Source of the DNA: Streptacidiphilus melanogenes
GTDB taxonomy: Bacteria; Actinomycetota; Actinomycetes; Streptomycetales; Streptomycetaceae
Direction of reading: 5' to 3'
NCBI RefSeq assembly: GCF_000787835.1
Contig: NZ_BBPP01000007.1
Location: forward strand, 149,292 to 213,291
Length of the DNA stretch: 64,000 nt
In this document: positions 45,801 through 52,205 of the stretch, in pieces
Layout: each line of letters opens with the position of its first letter
How positions within the stretch are numbered: the first letter of the stretch is position 1
The notes under the pieces: generated by a model
Databases searched by the model: none
The model's input: the letters and a program-made list of their open reading frames with translations, nothing else
What the model was told of the DNA's origin: nothing
Made by a program: the position numbers and the translations under genes

Positions 45801-48800
45801 GCCGCGGCCGTGTCCTTGGTGAAGTCCGCGCTGTCGATCGCGAGCACGCGCGCGGTCGGGTAGCACTTGAGGAAGTCGTTGCGGAAGTCGCCGACGGTCG
45901 GGTTCTTCACGACGACGCACGGCTTGCTGACCATGCCCAGGCGCTTCATCTCCATGAGCGTCATGGCGATGGTGTAGGTCTTGCCGAATCCGACCTCGTA
46001 GTCGAAGAAGCTGTGACCGCCCTCGTGCAAGGCACGGGCCACGCCGGCGCGCTGGTGCGGGCGCGGCACGACCTGGTCGGAGAGGCCGGGGAAGGTGAGG
46101 TGGTTGCCGTCGCCCTGGTAGGGCACCCAGGAGTTGAAGCGCCTGTTGTAGGCGTTCAGCACGTCGGTTGCGCGCTCGTGGTCCTGCCAGAGCCAGTCAC
46201 CGAACAGCCTGTTCAGCTCCTCCGCCTTCGCGACGGCCTGCTCGGTCTGCTCCGCTGCTACACGCTTGGCGTTGGCGATGTCCTCCGGAGAGGCGTCCTC
46301 GTCCAGCTTGCCGGGGTGCACGACCAGCGAGTTACGTCGCAGCAGTCGCTGGAAGAGCTCGACGGCGTTTCGCTTCGCCGTGCCGTAGACGACCGTGGCC
46401 GCACGCGACTTGAGGACGCCGCGCGGAGCGGTGACCTCCCAGTCGGCCCCGGACTCGCACGCCACGTCGACGAACTGCGACTGCAGCAGCTGCCGGATGA
46501 AGTCCTGGTAGTGGCGGGGCGCGATCCAGGTCGCGCCGATCTGGATGTCCTCGATGTCGCCCGGCGTCTTGGGCGGCGGCATGGTCCGCCGCAGGGCTTC
46601 GGCGTTGGCCTGGAAGGGGTGCTGCTCGCGCCGCTCGGGTGAGACCATCCGCAGGACGGACTCCACCTGCTCCAGCTTCTCGCCCAGATCACCGCTCAGG
46701 TAGTCCGCGGCCAGCACGAGCTTCTGGGTGCCGGGCTCGTTGAAGACCAGGTCCCCGAGCGCCTGGCGGGCCTCGTCCAGCGACTCCAGCCCGAGCAGCT
46801 CGGCGATCTCGCCCAGGCGCACCTCGCGATAGCGGTTGAGGCTGATGGCCAGCGCGTCCTGCGGCGTTTCGGCGGTGTTCTGCTCCTGCTGGGGGTGGGT
46901 GACAGCCTTGGTGAAGATCGCGGACTTCTTCGCGGTCCCGGTGTCCTGGTCGTAGATTTCGAGCGCGTAGACGCCGGCGGCGTACGGGTCGGTGCGGAAG
47001 GTGCCGTGGGCGGTTCGCGGGTCGCGTCGGCTCTGCCGGACGTTGAGGAAGCCGTACTTCGCGGTGTGGGCGTCGTAGTGGTCGTTGAGCTGGGTGCGAA
47101 GGGCAGTCGCCCCGTCCTCTGCTCCGCTGGTGGACTCGGCGCTCAGCAGGGAGACATAGGTGTCGCGCAGCCGCAAGAGTGAGGTGAGCTCGTCGCCTGC
47201 GTTCTTGAAGACGGTCCTCTCGGTGAGCTCACCTCCTGCGATCTGCAGGAACGTTCCGTCGTGCTGGTCGATGACGGTGCCCTCGAAGCGGTCGAGGTCA
47301 TTGCCGAACATCTCCTCGGCGAACCGCATCCGCTCGACCCGCCGCTCCACGGCGGCCCGCTGTTCGGCGGCCGGGGACGCGCTCATGGTGAGCCCGTCCT
47401 CGTGGGCCTTCCGGGTGACCCCCGCGAGCGCTCGGGTCAGCGCCTGACCCAGGTCCACGCCTTCGGCCGGGCGGACGGTGATGTCCTTGTCGGTGAACTG
47501 GCTGCTGGTGACGGCGTGCGTGCCGAGCACCATCTCCGGGTGCCGCTGGAAGTGGGAGTTGACCAGGATGCTGGTCTCCTCGTCCAAGGCCACCCGGGAC
47601 AGGCCGACCCAGTCGGGAGGCGTGACGGGCGGCTCGCCGTCGCGCCGCCGCAGGATCAGCAGGTCGGTGACGGCCTTGGTCCCCGCCGCCGCCCAGTGAG
47701 CGCCGGCGGGCAGGCGCACCGCGCCCACCAGGTCGGCCCGGTCGGCGATCTCCAGGCGGGCGGTGCGCCCGGTCGAGTCCAGCGTGTAGCGGCTGGTCAG
47801 CACCGCCACCAGTCCACCGGGACGCGTCAACTCCAGTGCCTTGACGATGAAATGATTGTGAGTTGCCAACCTGAGCGGGTTGTGGAGCGGGTCCGTCATC
47901 GCGATCTCGTCGAACGGGACATTGCCGATACTCGCGTCGAAGTAAGCCTCGGGGTAGCGGGTGGCGACGAAGGACTCGTTCCTGATCTCGGCGTCGGGGT
48001 ACAGCGCTCGGGAGACTTCGGCCGTCACCGGGTCGAGCTCGACACCGGTCATCTGCGCCGAGTCGGGAGCGAAGGCGATGAAGTTCCCGCTGCCGCTGCC
48101 CGGCTCCAGGACGCGGCCGCCGGTGAAGCCAAGGTCGGCCAGGGCCTTCCATACGGGCTCGACCAGGGACGCATCGGTGAAGTGCGCGTTGCGGGTCGTG
48201 GCTTCCGCCGCGTGCCACTCGGCTTCCGTCAGCAGGCTTCTGAGCTGTCCTCGAAGGGCGGAGAAGTCGTGTTGGCGTGGGTCAAAGATCCCGGGGACTG
48301 CGCCCCAGGAGCTCCACCGGGCAAGAACAGCTTGCTCTTCCGGCGTCGCCGGGCGACGCTGCTCGCGCAGGTCGTGCAGGACACGGATGGCGGCGATGTT
48401 GGCGCGAACCCGGGCCATGCGCCCGGAGGGAGCCAGATCATGCTGCCCGGCCGGGCGGAAGCGTGACGGGGGCGCGGCCTTCTCTACGGTCGGCACGTGG
48501 TGGGAGACAATGCGGTCGACCGCGATCGGGAACGGTTCGTCGTCCTCGTCCACGTCCTGCACCAGGATGTCCCCGGTCACCGGGTCGGGGCGGGAGCGCA
48601 CGATGGCCTCGATGAGGTCGACTGCCTCGATGAGGTCGTCAGGATCGAGGGCGTGCTCCTGATCGGTGCTGGGGTACAGCACGCGGACGCCGGGCGTCAG
48701 TTCCTCCGTGTGGCCCGAGGTGGCAGTCCAGACGACGTCTGCTTCCTCCGGCGGCCGCGGGGCGGGACCGACCGGCCGGGTGGGCTCGGGGTCCGGGCCG

Positions 48801-49144
48801 TTGACGATGTCCTCGGCCAAGGCCTCCTCGGCGTCGCCGTCGCCGCTGCCGGGAAGGGTTCCGTCCTCCAGCCCGTCCCACAGGCGGTCGAACAGGGTCT
48901 CCGCCCACTCCTGGTGCCGCAGGTCGATCGGCGCGGCCACCTCGTGCACCTTGCCGTCATCGCCGACGCGGACGATGAGGAAACGGCCCTGCTCGGACGG
49001 GTCTGCAGAGGGGTGGTCGGGGCCGATGACGTACAGGCGGTACTGGCAGGCCGCGTCCGGGACGCTGGTCACTGCGCGCAGCAGAATCGTTCCTGCGGCC
49101 GTCTCGGCGTCCAGCTCGGAGAGTCGACGGGGTGTCTGGTACAC
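30875..49144 (-). CDS. Giant 6,089-aa methyltransferase/SNF2/UvrD/FtsK-gamma-like protein
   Basis: One uninterrupted 18.3-kb gene starting at GTG 49144 after GGAGG. From the N-terminus: an N6-methyltransferase-like domain with GSGSGNF (about residue 349) and GNVPFDE (about 409); an SF2/SNF2 helicase with YEVGFGKTY (about 1048), VVDEVQDF and the C-terminal GVNVQDRAIALHHLD (about 1558) and QREGRIVRQF; long helical linkers; a UvrD-like helicase with QALAGTGKTST (about 3586), FDEAQDINP (about 3768), TAHKSKGREWDNV (about 3986) and VTRAKARLELG; and a C-terminal FtsK-gamma-like winged helix, LREAVDFVV ... RVMGRLEGLGIVG (about 5785-5850). Methylase-helicase giants such as DarB of phage P1 and ICE homologues travel with or protect transferred DNA. 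NVPF in place of NPPY leaves methylase activity uncertain. It lies in the same unit as the secretion genes. Confidence 0.88.
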   Translation of the reverse strand: MYQTPRRLSELDAETAAGTILLRAVTSVPDAACQYRLYVIGPDHPSADPSEQGRFLIVRVGDDGKVHEVAAPIDLRHQEWAETLFDRLWDGLEDGTLPGSGDGDAEEALAEDIVNGPDPEPTRPVGPAPRPPEEADVVWTATSGHTEELTPGVRVLYPSTDQEHALDPDDLIEAVDLIEAIVRSRPDPVTGDILVQDVDEDDEPFPIAVDRIVSHHVPTVEKAAPPSRFRPAGQHDLAPSGRMARVRANIAAIRVLHDLREQRRPATPEEQAVLARWSSWGAVPGIFDPRQHDFSALRGQLRSLLTEAEWHAAEATTRNAHFTDASLVEPVWKALADLGFTGGRVLEPGSGSGNFIAFAPDSAQMTGVELDPVTAEVSRALYPDAEIRNESFVATRYPEAYFDASIGNVPFDEIAMTDPLHNPLRLATHNHFIVKALELTRPGGLVAVLTSRYTLDSTGRTARLEIADRADLVGAVRLPAGAHWAAAGTKAVTDLLILRRRDGEPPVTPPDWVGLSRVALDEETSILVNSHFQRHPEMVLGTHAVTSSQFTDKDITVRPAEGVDLGQALTRALAGVTRKAHEDGLTMSASPAAEQRAAVERRVERMRFAEEMFGNDLDRFEGTVIDQHDGTFLQIAGGELTERTVFKNAGDELTSLLRLRDTYVSLLSAESTSGAEDGATALRTQLNDHYDAHTAKYGFLNVRQSRRDPRTAHGTFRTDPYAAGVYALEIYDQDTGTAKKSAIFTKAVTHPQQEQNTAETPQDALAISLNRYREVRLGEIAELLGLESLDEARQALGDLVFNEPGTQKLVLAADYLSGDLGEKLEQVESVLRMVSPERREQHPFQANAEALRRTMPPPKTPGDIEDIQIGATWIAPRHYQDFIRQLLQSQFVDVACESGADWEVTAPRGVLKSRAATVVYGTAKRNAVELFQRLLRRNSLVVHPGKLDEDASPEDIANAKRVAAEQTEQAVAKAEELNRLFGDWLWQDHERATDVLNAYNRRFNSWVPYQGDGNHLTFPGLSDQVVPRPHQRAGVARALHEGGHSFFDYEVGFGKTYTIAMTLMEMKRLGMVSKPCVVVKNPTVGDFRNDFLKCYPTARVLAIDSADFTKDTAAAYIAQIANGDWDAVILPQSLFKRIPVSGRGQEQFVADQTAEYRARIHKILTGSDDALAPGLNPGGDPLVAESLDVAAANSTELRHVSSRTKDTIKRLQGDLKRHTQRAQKNLVKNTMTGISWEQTGIDGIVVDEVQDFANAEIGANNSELSLTVSAQSRDLMVKLRNPNNRVAIGSTGTPFPNAMPQAYVMLNYFRPDLLERAGLSAFSSFQAQYLTETMAPEISPEGIPRIKERIGAFRNAMNFSRLWKSMADVKTKDDIKLPVPDKYTETVVVPATAQDKAFMAEIADRAEIVRAGEVDASVDNLLKISNDGRLAALDLRMVGWEADGQGKLDAAVERIAAIYHEHKGRKYTDRDGAPNPLTGALQLVFSDRGTPSDKAIKEGRFIAYHYLRDELVARGVPQDLIRFAQDANTAEEKAQLFSDARLGKVAILVGSTDTMGVGVNVQDRAIALHHLDCPWRPSDVTQREGRIVRQFNQHYLQQIPVQVYRWVKEGSFDSFMWQTVERKARFTDQVRTGRDRAEQEQALDGDLGRDYLEFGEIKAIATGNPLLLKQAAADEEVRQLEAAYTNWKRTEQHLRNVVDSADETLAAAQGFADLVGKAVERRAANHTEEFRAELPSGTEVTKRTEAATALRTQLSLMQRRAGREGRSQYEHVATVSGQMIMARVNNGHDFIEFTIRGLAEVPQATFTVDDVNAALAPGKPPVGLITRIENHIGKLDRLHTTLQGVVEELRQEIDRAQKLVGKPFGKMDRLLRARSEQAQINSDIQAQAEGRARTEDDPAEAAAPSQPAASTTVAPAASSSEAASADSSGPSARPGSPPTAPYVDRAASWAAEESVTSSYRQWTEQLGAHLDRGSAEERGLAQAAELLLTESTGARQSRLLGFDHLTGLLVVDDLARQIRAVAEQWDRQQRNPQAVRDTWQLSTAIRDHASRYRATVADPGSAEYRRWASTDEPVNVDDQAAEDAAALLDPLGQYTVTGPGGLSAEPTLGADLAAGVAQLIADGARVEQTATGLVLALADGARYDVVDPTALDVEEPEPLIGADAEVQARVAASDTDSPRSSLPNIEWASVVLGHYVDAAELVAGRELVAATGRQLEGILRQQSASLGHEFTAELSTALTAAHESTQLSPEETFGIYDRLALAASALVDSGEGEVAALAERLQLRTERHLARMQALGNHLTDELMDASALDPESLAVLGRGDPAKERPTPYSDSTHLNHSRSILFQAYDRWPLVSGGGGKAEAALRGSMWERREMPDTRLTAGLPEWLQVVALAMGAADAAEGETRAILRDVAQRAFQHHQHLSAHQLAAAESSPYEDSEAFTQGAEGLVSAWETWLATATARELGEGDGSRPQDAPFTAARAAMEEVQEALRSVELASTEDGTLDEVTRQTTKLAHTTYALVLSLREETFRQRGDQQVLVRLVRTAYEHAAACRAASLQPAAAAQVRHGVAQRQMALGNTPEVPEALPESAVPAVSSAAPLEIEHNYRTTIVRGTTNLPADTEVRRLLDRLGFKYKGKQSHWVLPRSGALADMHQRNERIRRLVQELSKLGRSHQMIETAAQEPPVEIRIPAGEPYATRAEAEEDFRAAFSAYWSLRDTPAGRRLMGSDGRPDGRAVHAALEDLRQGAVGSNLDPFAHPGDAVALRTVELARATQTISQHLAVEKYRAPAALPHLRAMTQYATLLASRISATVADDGRWEELFATPVSAAQPAAAAGEGAMPPDAAAALAEPAPPADDDVSEAAVAPTSTSADPLLAGPYSDGQLAVAVERINSLVAELLRGTEILALADADLHETVKETWETADTAGRVALGGEEEFAAALAAYGKAIDATGIAIRAMEQERARISPALRAPANELISATETHIVRLSLTYRMEQEAKEAARAQRARERAADTATHDARIHEEARDWVVRAASDADSVLSWLHSGTEEEARARFDEWLSYLVVTDPVSGAGTRYEDWIGLSSRPSARTDITADAFAALYSTAPAPDEDPATSPRPAAVPHGLDALISGIDTLPLYEQVGPSADARLAVMATLSLPDGTVDDALLLLQSVEDSGDELDDEPVVRGAQILPPTNLLSTSVEGRWFAGDLLSMQGARILPLREPIPWATVRELAAGTYEAALRALPTDQTSAAAEADNVAEPPTETGEAQAETAHESVGTTSAQEVQEAGPDTAPADLAPSEDAQLVQPATESPGQPGSQEQTGGTEPTLRQRTLEEALGLLPSEQYLGYRGRWGGDYDVAVPGGRYVIRQPGFDRQNFSVRFMPDFEHQTDTVSVASVATVEQVMPRIRRHARQLAEAPAYEEQARRLAEPAAEAIAGADIPGVAEESTELTSRESAVSTLEENMPETAEAAAEGAWSSRIKIVTEGGATFVTGTGGDYFPQEADLRKQLKKSGQNFTFREGRWRYSGRPANRERAIAEIRAYLRTKDAEAAAAEASKPGRYPPTPQQQRIIDSVLAGKDVAVQALAGTGKTSTLLMLTERLPKKRIAYIAFNRAIADEARRKFPRRVTSGTSHSYARTALRNTPLWDKVSRAGRNGGARFPKDVAPLLGLTKPLKFQDGGLEPQEVARIALTAVRRYRESADAELGPQHLGERWADSPVTGRLLRFAQQIWDDKADPESNRFIFEPDDYIKVWALGSPRLPFDLIMFDEAQDINPVLEKVVADQQAQKIVVGDSHQSIYEFRGAIDALKDWPADESLPLTQSWRFGPEVAAVGNAYLRLLDADLVLEGNPSLDSSIGDVDEPDAILTKTNIGAIGAVIEGFDQGKRVALVGGGGDIEAIAKAAQDLQNGRRTKHPELSAFANWNEVREFADTDEDAKALQTLVRLVDRYRPDGLLRMIESLVPEDAVDEESKPELVVSTAHKSKGREWDNVRIGPDFPQPKEDTSTGEVILPPPSELRLAYVTVTRAKARLELGSLDWVRLMDPNLMARASASRATEVAPAEEVAVTDALTELDAEAETPEAAATAVSAQGAKAASESPAAVAEEQPAAATAPAQGADSSNENEELARAEGVAEPAPLPWDTAKIRQRGVAGLRREEKSPVPNLRTEIVNAVGRGQEIGDVWRQDNPWAQFHANLRHVLAALQDDEPASSLVEDIATELQGRIEQIADRASTHYNGLIVPLAGNPAALDALDQQLVADNRIPEIGNAFAREALILVLQTLDDAEQTAASRKINSSVVRDALDQVVGLAGVRLHPGGESNPGVDAALAPVEVQLDAARELIAELGLNATALETYGRIRTLIADHEQQAQAPKQSAEAAAPEEAAHLAELAEAASTPVSEAEPLTDRDIAVALGRISDHSFGQWIFHSDGERKHTPQVFDGFFRMPARPGEDGNAETGSVWSRTGGLDITVSVGGTEVRTGRITWAKALAWLRPALTEQRKEILNTAWTTGNALARTEDGFRVIGEHDRFRAVQQEVQKISGDLVRTLVDESLQAHLTGQAETLIARNRRDADEPDDGLISLESLVDPDTARERAAGEQTLERLRTIRAVLPDHHTQHVPLSEITAGDAFWSISPQRLPFVAQGAAEVSGGTTMIAGVLGLASGQARPYTWVHDHTDLTQLVPRLLLPTTLAGLTDVAADTASWSTDNATAENTTQAAELPEQGLESTAAAEAEVTETAPEEPGAVVEESQTVQPAGFPVAHATPATEPAVPAAEPYSTLEDFTADLDETRQAFTAWSGSPTVRRLNEHAREMRSLTDGPVINEAQQIQEPWLDLMLALLGAREIDVQETAQRLRRFDEVATATGRSLRDMESFADVADRQALQKAIGGARRAADRMDATASLGTAALHSDAAGSVAAEGAAEAAAAVASGDAAPQTTGAVADGQRPDWNGMALFGAELARLRETHQAWAASMTAARLTHPANAAGGQLAARIQTAWEQLEQVTQDRASVAPLLAGRLRELAEAVAEVGRTLTASSQYASPVDRHVLLALFSNAIAVADQIEAAFGAQRPEPVQAAPEPPAADQATTQAVAERLRSLAPSEQADNRPDRSAKLAQAAWRTGVRKAAEGEFGATAKEARAFGEWYIDQGHKSSKDMPRTELAKLYEQWQRATASPPETQDTAVPVEQEAAPTRSTEAEPASQAEVTTVPEVAAPAVAPGPVPQSEATPEPASALVEPEASSAPLHEGEPEDEAAAASAPGAVPHSPTVPDPAVEADDELAQFSHDDPGVEAEPWVDVIGEGIVGDTELVNEPDFVVELPENPARADRPAAAEVPPASTPSGAATDDAAPSDQGAPTQSAPTVPSLEEVVAEPPVPRAVEPDELDRHFASIVQALRSPARLSPQDQQRLELQYADLRSHLADLLGALDSAPVQPQGTEPSVDAADAAELDAAIGAAQAEAGAYWGTPEWQSIRDVHQASQALRSAVRDAVMTHAEALVRDVRTHGLDRTIQAWAARAVSHSAYLLARRLDSGGMRDSAAWRAVWRLHRAASTRADRLTGLLPAGQRIDLATQLRSAWQWLADSIASRLPDRADDGASGHQLSLIARSFETVRGNYQTAADRIADWAQHPLWRRIVTVFESARQALDGAHAGLHRLAADHATLGTGRTLWVRTLEIIAHSARSLLDRLEHGGHRDGLRWNALRVLHHAAEEGISHLRGLVPEHINSPLGTYYEPERGTAEEAAVSATALGAEPAATADTAQAEEANRPAATAPVSNAAASTPQEEAQGPENWEQLREAVDFVVGAPFAAELLVRRRLSIDSEQTLRVMGRLEGLGIVGRKEGDRLRPVLVRDREEARRILAQAQQAGQPDAAPAAERAPAPASAAPADPVEAPAVVAEAIPGDQVSAPGLPQRQRSAARPGPGQPRPAAVQRQPDADPGASTQAVLTAQAKRLADKATFAVSAASNPREQAAAATLQKLATKTKDTADLMAQGPAAATPERGALMAEPFLRALRMMAAASGAALPEDVVQSAWAAAVKATGGPKSSSPGAGGPGAGTAPAGKGGQQQTDGRRAQQREQQQRQEQQRATPHGPRM

Positions 49145-49195
49145 GGTCTTCCTCCACGTGCGTCGTTCGAGTGCTTGTCGGCGGGGCCGCGGCGG

Positions 49196-49717
49196 CTAGA
49201 GCTGCCGCCCTCGGGCGCGGAGGTCGTCGACTGAGGTCCCGAGCACGCGCAGCCAGGAGGGCGTCAGGTAGTCCAGGAGGGCGCGCAGTTGCTCGTCGTC
49301 GAGCTCGTCGAGGGTGGTTGTCCCGTCGATCAGGGCGTCGGCGGTGCTGGCCAGCCACTCGGTGTGATCGCGGGTGCGTTGGATGCGGGCCTCGAACTCG
49401 GCGTCGCTCTCCAGTCCTTCGTCATCGTTGTCAAGTCCGGCACCCGGCTCGGGGGGCAGGCGGACGAGCTCTGCCAGGACCTCGTACTCGGCGGTGGCCT
49501 TGAGTAGGCCCAGGCGACCGACCCGTTGCTCGTGGGTCTCGTCGGCGGGGACCTGGTCGGTAACGACCAGGGAGTCCCACAGGTCGCCAACCTGCTGCTC
49601 GACCTGTTCTCCGAGGTTGGTGAAGAAGGTGATGGGGTCGGGCAGGGCGGCGTAGCGCTGGGGCAGCCAACGACGCCAGTAGGCGCGGGCCTCGCGTCCG
49701 TATCGGTTCATCGTCAT
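49196..49717 (-). CDS. Hypothetical transfer-unit protein
   Basis: A 173-residue acidic, helical protein with a GAGGAG ribosome site. It begins MTMNRYGREARAYWRRWLPQ and continues ALPDPITFFTNLGEQVEQQV. The C-terminus has short helices rich in Asp/Glu (TLDELDDEQLRALLDYLTPS). No signal peptide or membrane segment is present. It is conserved in position between the coupling-protein genes and the giant gene, but no family was recognised. It could be a cytoplasmic adaptor for the giant protein. Confidence 0.65.
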   Translation of the reverse strand: MTMNRYGREARAYWRRWLPQRYAALPDPITFFTNLGEQVEQQVGDLWDSLVVTDQVPADETHEQRVGRLGLLKATAEYEVLAELVRLPPEPGAGLDNDDEGLESDAEFEARIQRTRDHTEWLASTADALIDGTTTLDELDDEQLRALLDYLTPSWLRVLGTSVDDLRARGRQL

Positions 49718-49738
49718 GAGGGGGTTCTCCTCGGTAGG

Positions 49739-50392
49739 TCAGCCCTGCTCGGGCCGGTCGTTGTCGCCCGCCTCGGAAGGCGGCGTCTGTGGGGTCTCAG
49801 TGGCCCCCTGCTGAGGGCCTTCGGTCGGCGGCCCGTAGGCCTGGAGGACTTCCTCCAGGTACGGCTCTTCTCCGATCCACGGCTGGCGGTGCCGCTCCTT
49901 GTGCTGGCCGTTGCGGCAGCTGCCGAGCCAAAGGCGGCCGATGCGCTCGATCGCGCGCGAGAGCGCGTCCTGCCACAGGTAGGGAGCGGAGCCAGCGTCC
50001 TCCTCGGCCGCGTAGGCAGATTGGTGCGAGGTCCACAGGGCGGTCAGCTCCTCGACCAGTGCCCCGTGCTTCCACCAGCACTGGCGCGGGATCTGGTCGT
50101 TGGTCACCTCGTAGCGGTCGGCCAGCCACAGAGTCCAAACGACGAACTGGGGCCACAACACGCTGCGCTGCTGCGGCGTGAGGTTGTGCCAGGAGACAGC
50201 GGCCCCCGGAACCCATGCCAGCTCTGCCGCCTCGCCCTGCTGCGTCGCTACCTCGGCCGGGGCAGAGCGCTCTTCGAGGATTCGCAGGCGCTCGTTGAAC
50301 AGCACGTGCTCAGCGTCGTTGTTGGCCAGGTCCGCGACGATGCCGCGGATGTGCTCGAAGATCTCCTCGAATCCGCCGCCCCCGCTACTCAT
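49739..50392 (-). CDS. DUF4913-like hypothetical protein
   Basis: A 217-residue protein. The central segment LWPQFVVWTLWLADRYEVTN then CWWKHGALVEELTALWTSHQ and IGRLWLGSCRNGQHK resembles DUF4913, a family of actinomycete mobile-element proteins with a conserved CWW..H..LV.EL.AL core. The ATG lies inside the end of the coupling-protein gene (8-bp overlap), so the two are translationally coupled. This suggests a cytoplasmic partner of the coupling protein, though the family has no known activity. Confidence 0.55.
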   Translation of the reverse strand: MSSGGGGFEEIFEHIRGIVADLANNDAEHVLFNERLRILEERSAPAEVATQQGEAAELAWVPGAAVSWHNLTPQQRSVLWPQFVVWTLWLADRYEVTNDQIPRQCWWKHGALVEELTALWTSHQSAYAAEEDAGSAPYLWQDALSRAIERIGRLWLGSCRNGQHKERHRQPWIGEEPYLEEVLQAYGPPTEGPQQGATETPQTPPSEAGDNDRPEQG

Positions 50393-52205
50393 TCACGCCT
50401 GCCTTCTCCGACAGCGCCGCGCTGTCCGCCACGATCTGACGGGCGGCTCGGGTGGCGTCCTTGATCTCTTGGGCGCGCGGCCCCTCGTGGGCGCGGACGA
50501 AGCTGACGTGGACGGCGGGCGTGCGGCGGTGGATGACCAGGCCGCCGCGTTCGGGGATCATTCGGATGTCGGCGGGCTCCAGGACGGGGCGGCGGCGCAA
50601 CGACGTGGAGACGGAGATCCGGTCGCCGTCATCGGAAATGGATTCCACGTCCTCGTCGAACTCGCCGGTCAGCGCGGAGTACGACTTGAGCTCTTCGGGG
50701 TCGGAGATGCCGCCGAGGAACAGCTTCACCGTGCCGGCCGCGTACATCTTCCTGACCCCGAGCGGTCCCCAGCGCTCTTCCGCTTGGGCGTAGGACTGGA
50801 GCACCGCGAGGATGAAGATGTTCTGCGAGCCGCTGACCGACATCAGGGACGGGATCTCTGGCAGTGGCGCCACGTTGGCGAGCTCGTCCAGGAAGCACCC
50901 GAACGGGATCGGGAGCCGGCCGTTCGGCGCCCGACCGGCGATGGCCTTGGCCCGGTCGAACAGAGCCTTCGCGAAGGCCGCGTTCAACGGCGCGAAGGCG
51001 GAACCTTCCTCTTCCTCTCCGATCAGGAACAAGGTGCCGGACTCGGTGAGGAACTTGTCGATGTCGAAGACCTCAGCGTCCAGCGGCGGGGCGAAGATCT
51101 CGGCCACGGCGTCGTCGTACAGGGCGATGAACGACTGCTGGGCGGTGCGCCAGGTGGCGCTCCGCTCCTCTTCCGCTGCTGTGTGCTGACCGGCCAGAGC
51201 CTGCGCCAGGCTGTGCTTGCCCTTCTCCGCCAGAAGGTCGACGGCCTCGCGGTTGTCCGGGTCTGCCGCCCAAGCCAGGACATCCGCCACCGGTCGTCCG
51301 TTGAGCGCGGCGGCATGCAACCAACAGGTGATCAGCGTCTTCGCGTTCAGCGCGAAGTAGCCACCGTTGGAGACACCCTCATCGCTTTTCGTGGTCGCGA
51401 CCAGGGTCTCGGCCCGCTTGCGGGCAACCTGATAGCGCTCGCAGCCGGCGGTGAGCGGCCAGCGCAGTTGGTGGGGCCAGCCGGACAGCCCGGTGGGGTC
51501 CAACACCCATACCGGCCCGTGCTCCTTGCGGAGTTCGGCCGTGTTGTAGAGGACATCGGTCTTGGAGCTGGTGGCAAGGACTGTGCCCTTGAACTCCAGG
51601 ATCTCCGGCAGGATGATCTGGCTGGTCTTGCCCTCGCGCGGCGGGGCGACCAGGATCACGGACTCCTCGATCGTGATCCACAGATGAATCTGCGAGGGGT
51701 CGGCGCAGCCGATGTAGACCGCTACGTCGCGGATTTGGATCGCTGTCGGGTTCTTCTCGTACAAGTCCGGCCGCAGGGACGCGGCGCGGGCCAGGGCCTG
51801 CTTCTCGCCCATCGCCTTCTCCAACTGAGCTGACGTGGCCTTGCCGTCCGCACCATCTGCTCCCCGGCGCTTCCACCACCAGTAGGTCTTCCACGCGCCG
51901 TAGACGGCGGCGACGAGCAGCACGGCGAAAGACACCCAGTAGGCGATGGGCCCACCGACCCCGTCCCGGCGGGGCCAAGCAGCGGCAGGGTCGCCGGGAT
52001 GCACGAGGACGCCACGCAGCGCCGTACCCGCGACGTCCCAGCTCACTGCAGCGGGGCGACCGTGCGCCAAGAGACCGGATACGACGGCTGCGGCCCACAG
52101 CAGCACGGTGAGCAGCAACAGGGCGATCATCGGCACGATCCACACCGCGTCGCGGCCAAGCCGCAGTCGTGCCGCGGTCTTGGGGGTGGCCGCCTTCGGC
52201 ATCAT
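50385..52205 (-). CDS. Type IV coupling protein (VirD4/TraG/TraD family)
   Basis: A 606-aa hexameric ATPase at the inner face of the membrane that recruits the relaxase-DNA complex to the secretion channel. It has an N-terminal transmembrane hairpin: AVWIVPMIALLLLTVLLWAA (about residues 19-38) and the segment VSFAVLLVAAVYGAWKTYWW (about 90-109). Walker A is a variant, APPREGKTSQI, as is common in actinomycete coupling proteins. Walker B is FLDELANVAPLPEI, followed by VLQSYAQAEERWG. The start at ATG 52205 overlaps the VirB4-like stop; a second in-frame ATG follows at 52202. Length and layout fit the family. Confidence 0.9.
   Translation of the reverse strand: MMPKAATPKTAARLRLGRDAVWIVPMIALLLLTVLLWAAAVVSGLLAHGRPAAVSWDVAGTALRGVLVHPGDPAAAWPRRDGVGGPIAYWVSFAVLLVAAVYGAWKTYWWWKRRGADGADGKATSAQLEKAMGEKQALARAASLRPDLYEKNPTAIQIRDVAVYIGCADPSQIHLWITIEESVILVAPPREGKTSQIILPEILEFKGTVLATSSKTDVLYNTAELRKEHGPVWVLDPTGLSGWPHQLRWPLTAGCERYQVARKRAETLVATTKSDEGVSNGGYFALNAKTLITCWLHAAALNGRPVADVLAWAADPDNREAVDLLAEKGKHSLAQALAGQHTAAEEERSATWRTAQQSFIALYDDAVAEIFAPPLDAEVFDIDKFLTESGTLFLIGEEEEGSAFAPLNAAFAKALFDRAKAIAGRAPNGRLPIPFGCFLDELANVAPLPEIPSLMSVSGSQNIFILAVLQSYAQAEERWGPLGVRKMYAAGTVKLFLGGISDPEELKSYSALTGEFDEDVESISDDGDRISVSTSLRRRPVLEPADIRMIPERGGLVIHRRTPAVHVSFVRAHEGPRAQEIKDATRAARQIVADSAALSEKAGVNE

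Noticed and set aside
43427-46642. 1,071-aa + strand open frame antisense to the giant gene
   Set aside because: It reads as low-complexity Leu/Val/Arg/Gly repeats typical of antisense frames in G+C-rich genes. The opposite frame has clear helicase motifs.
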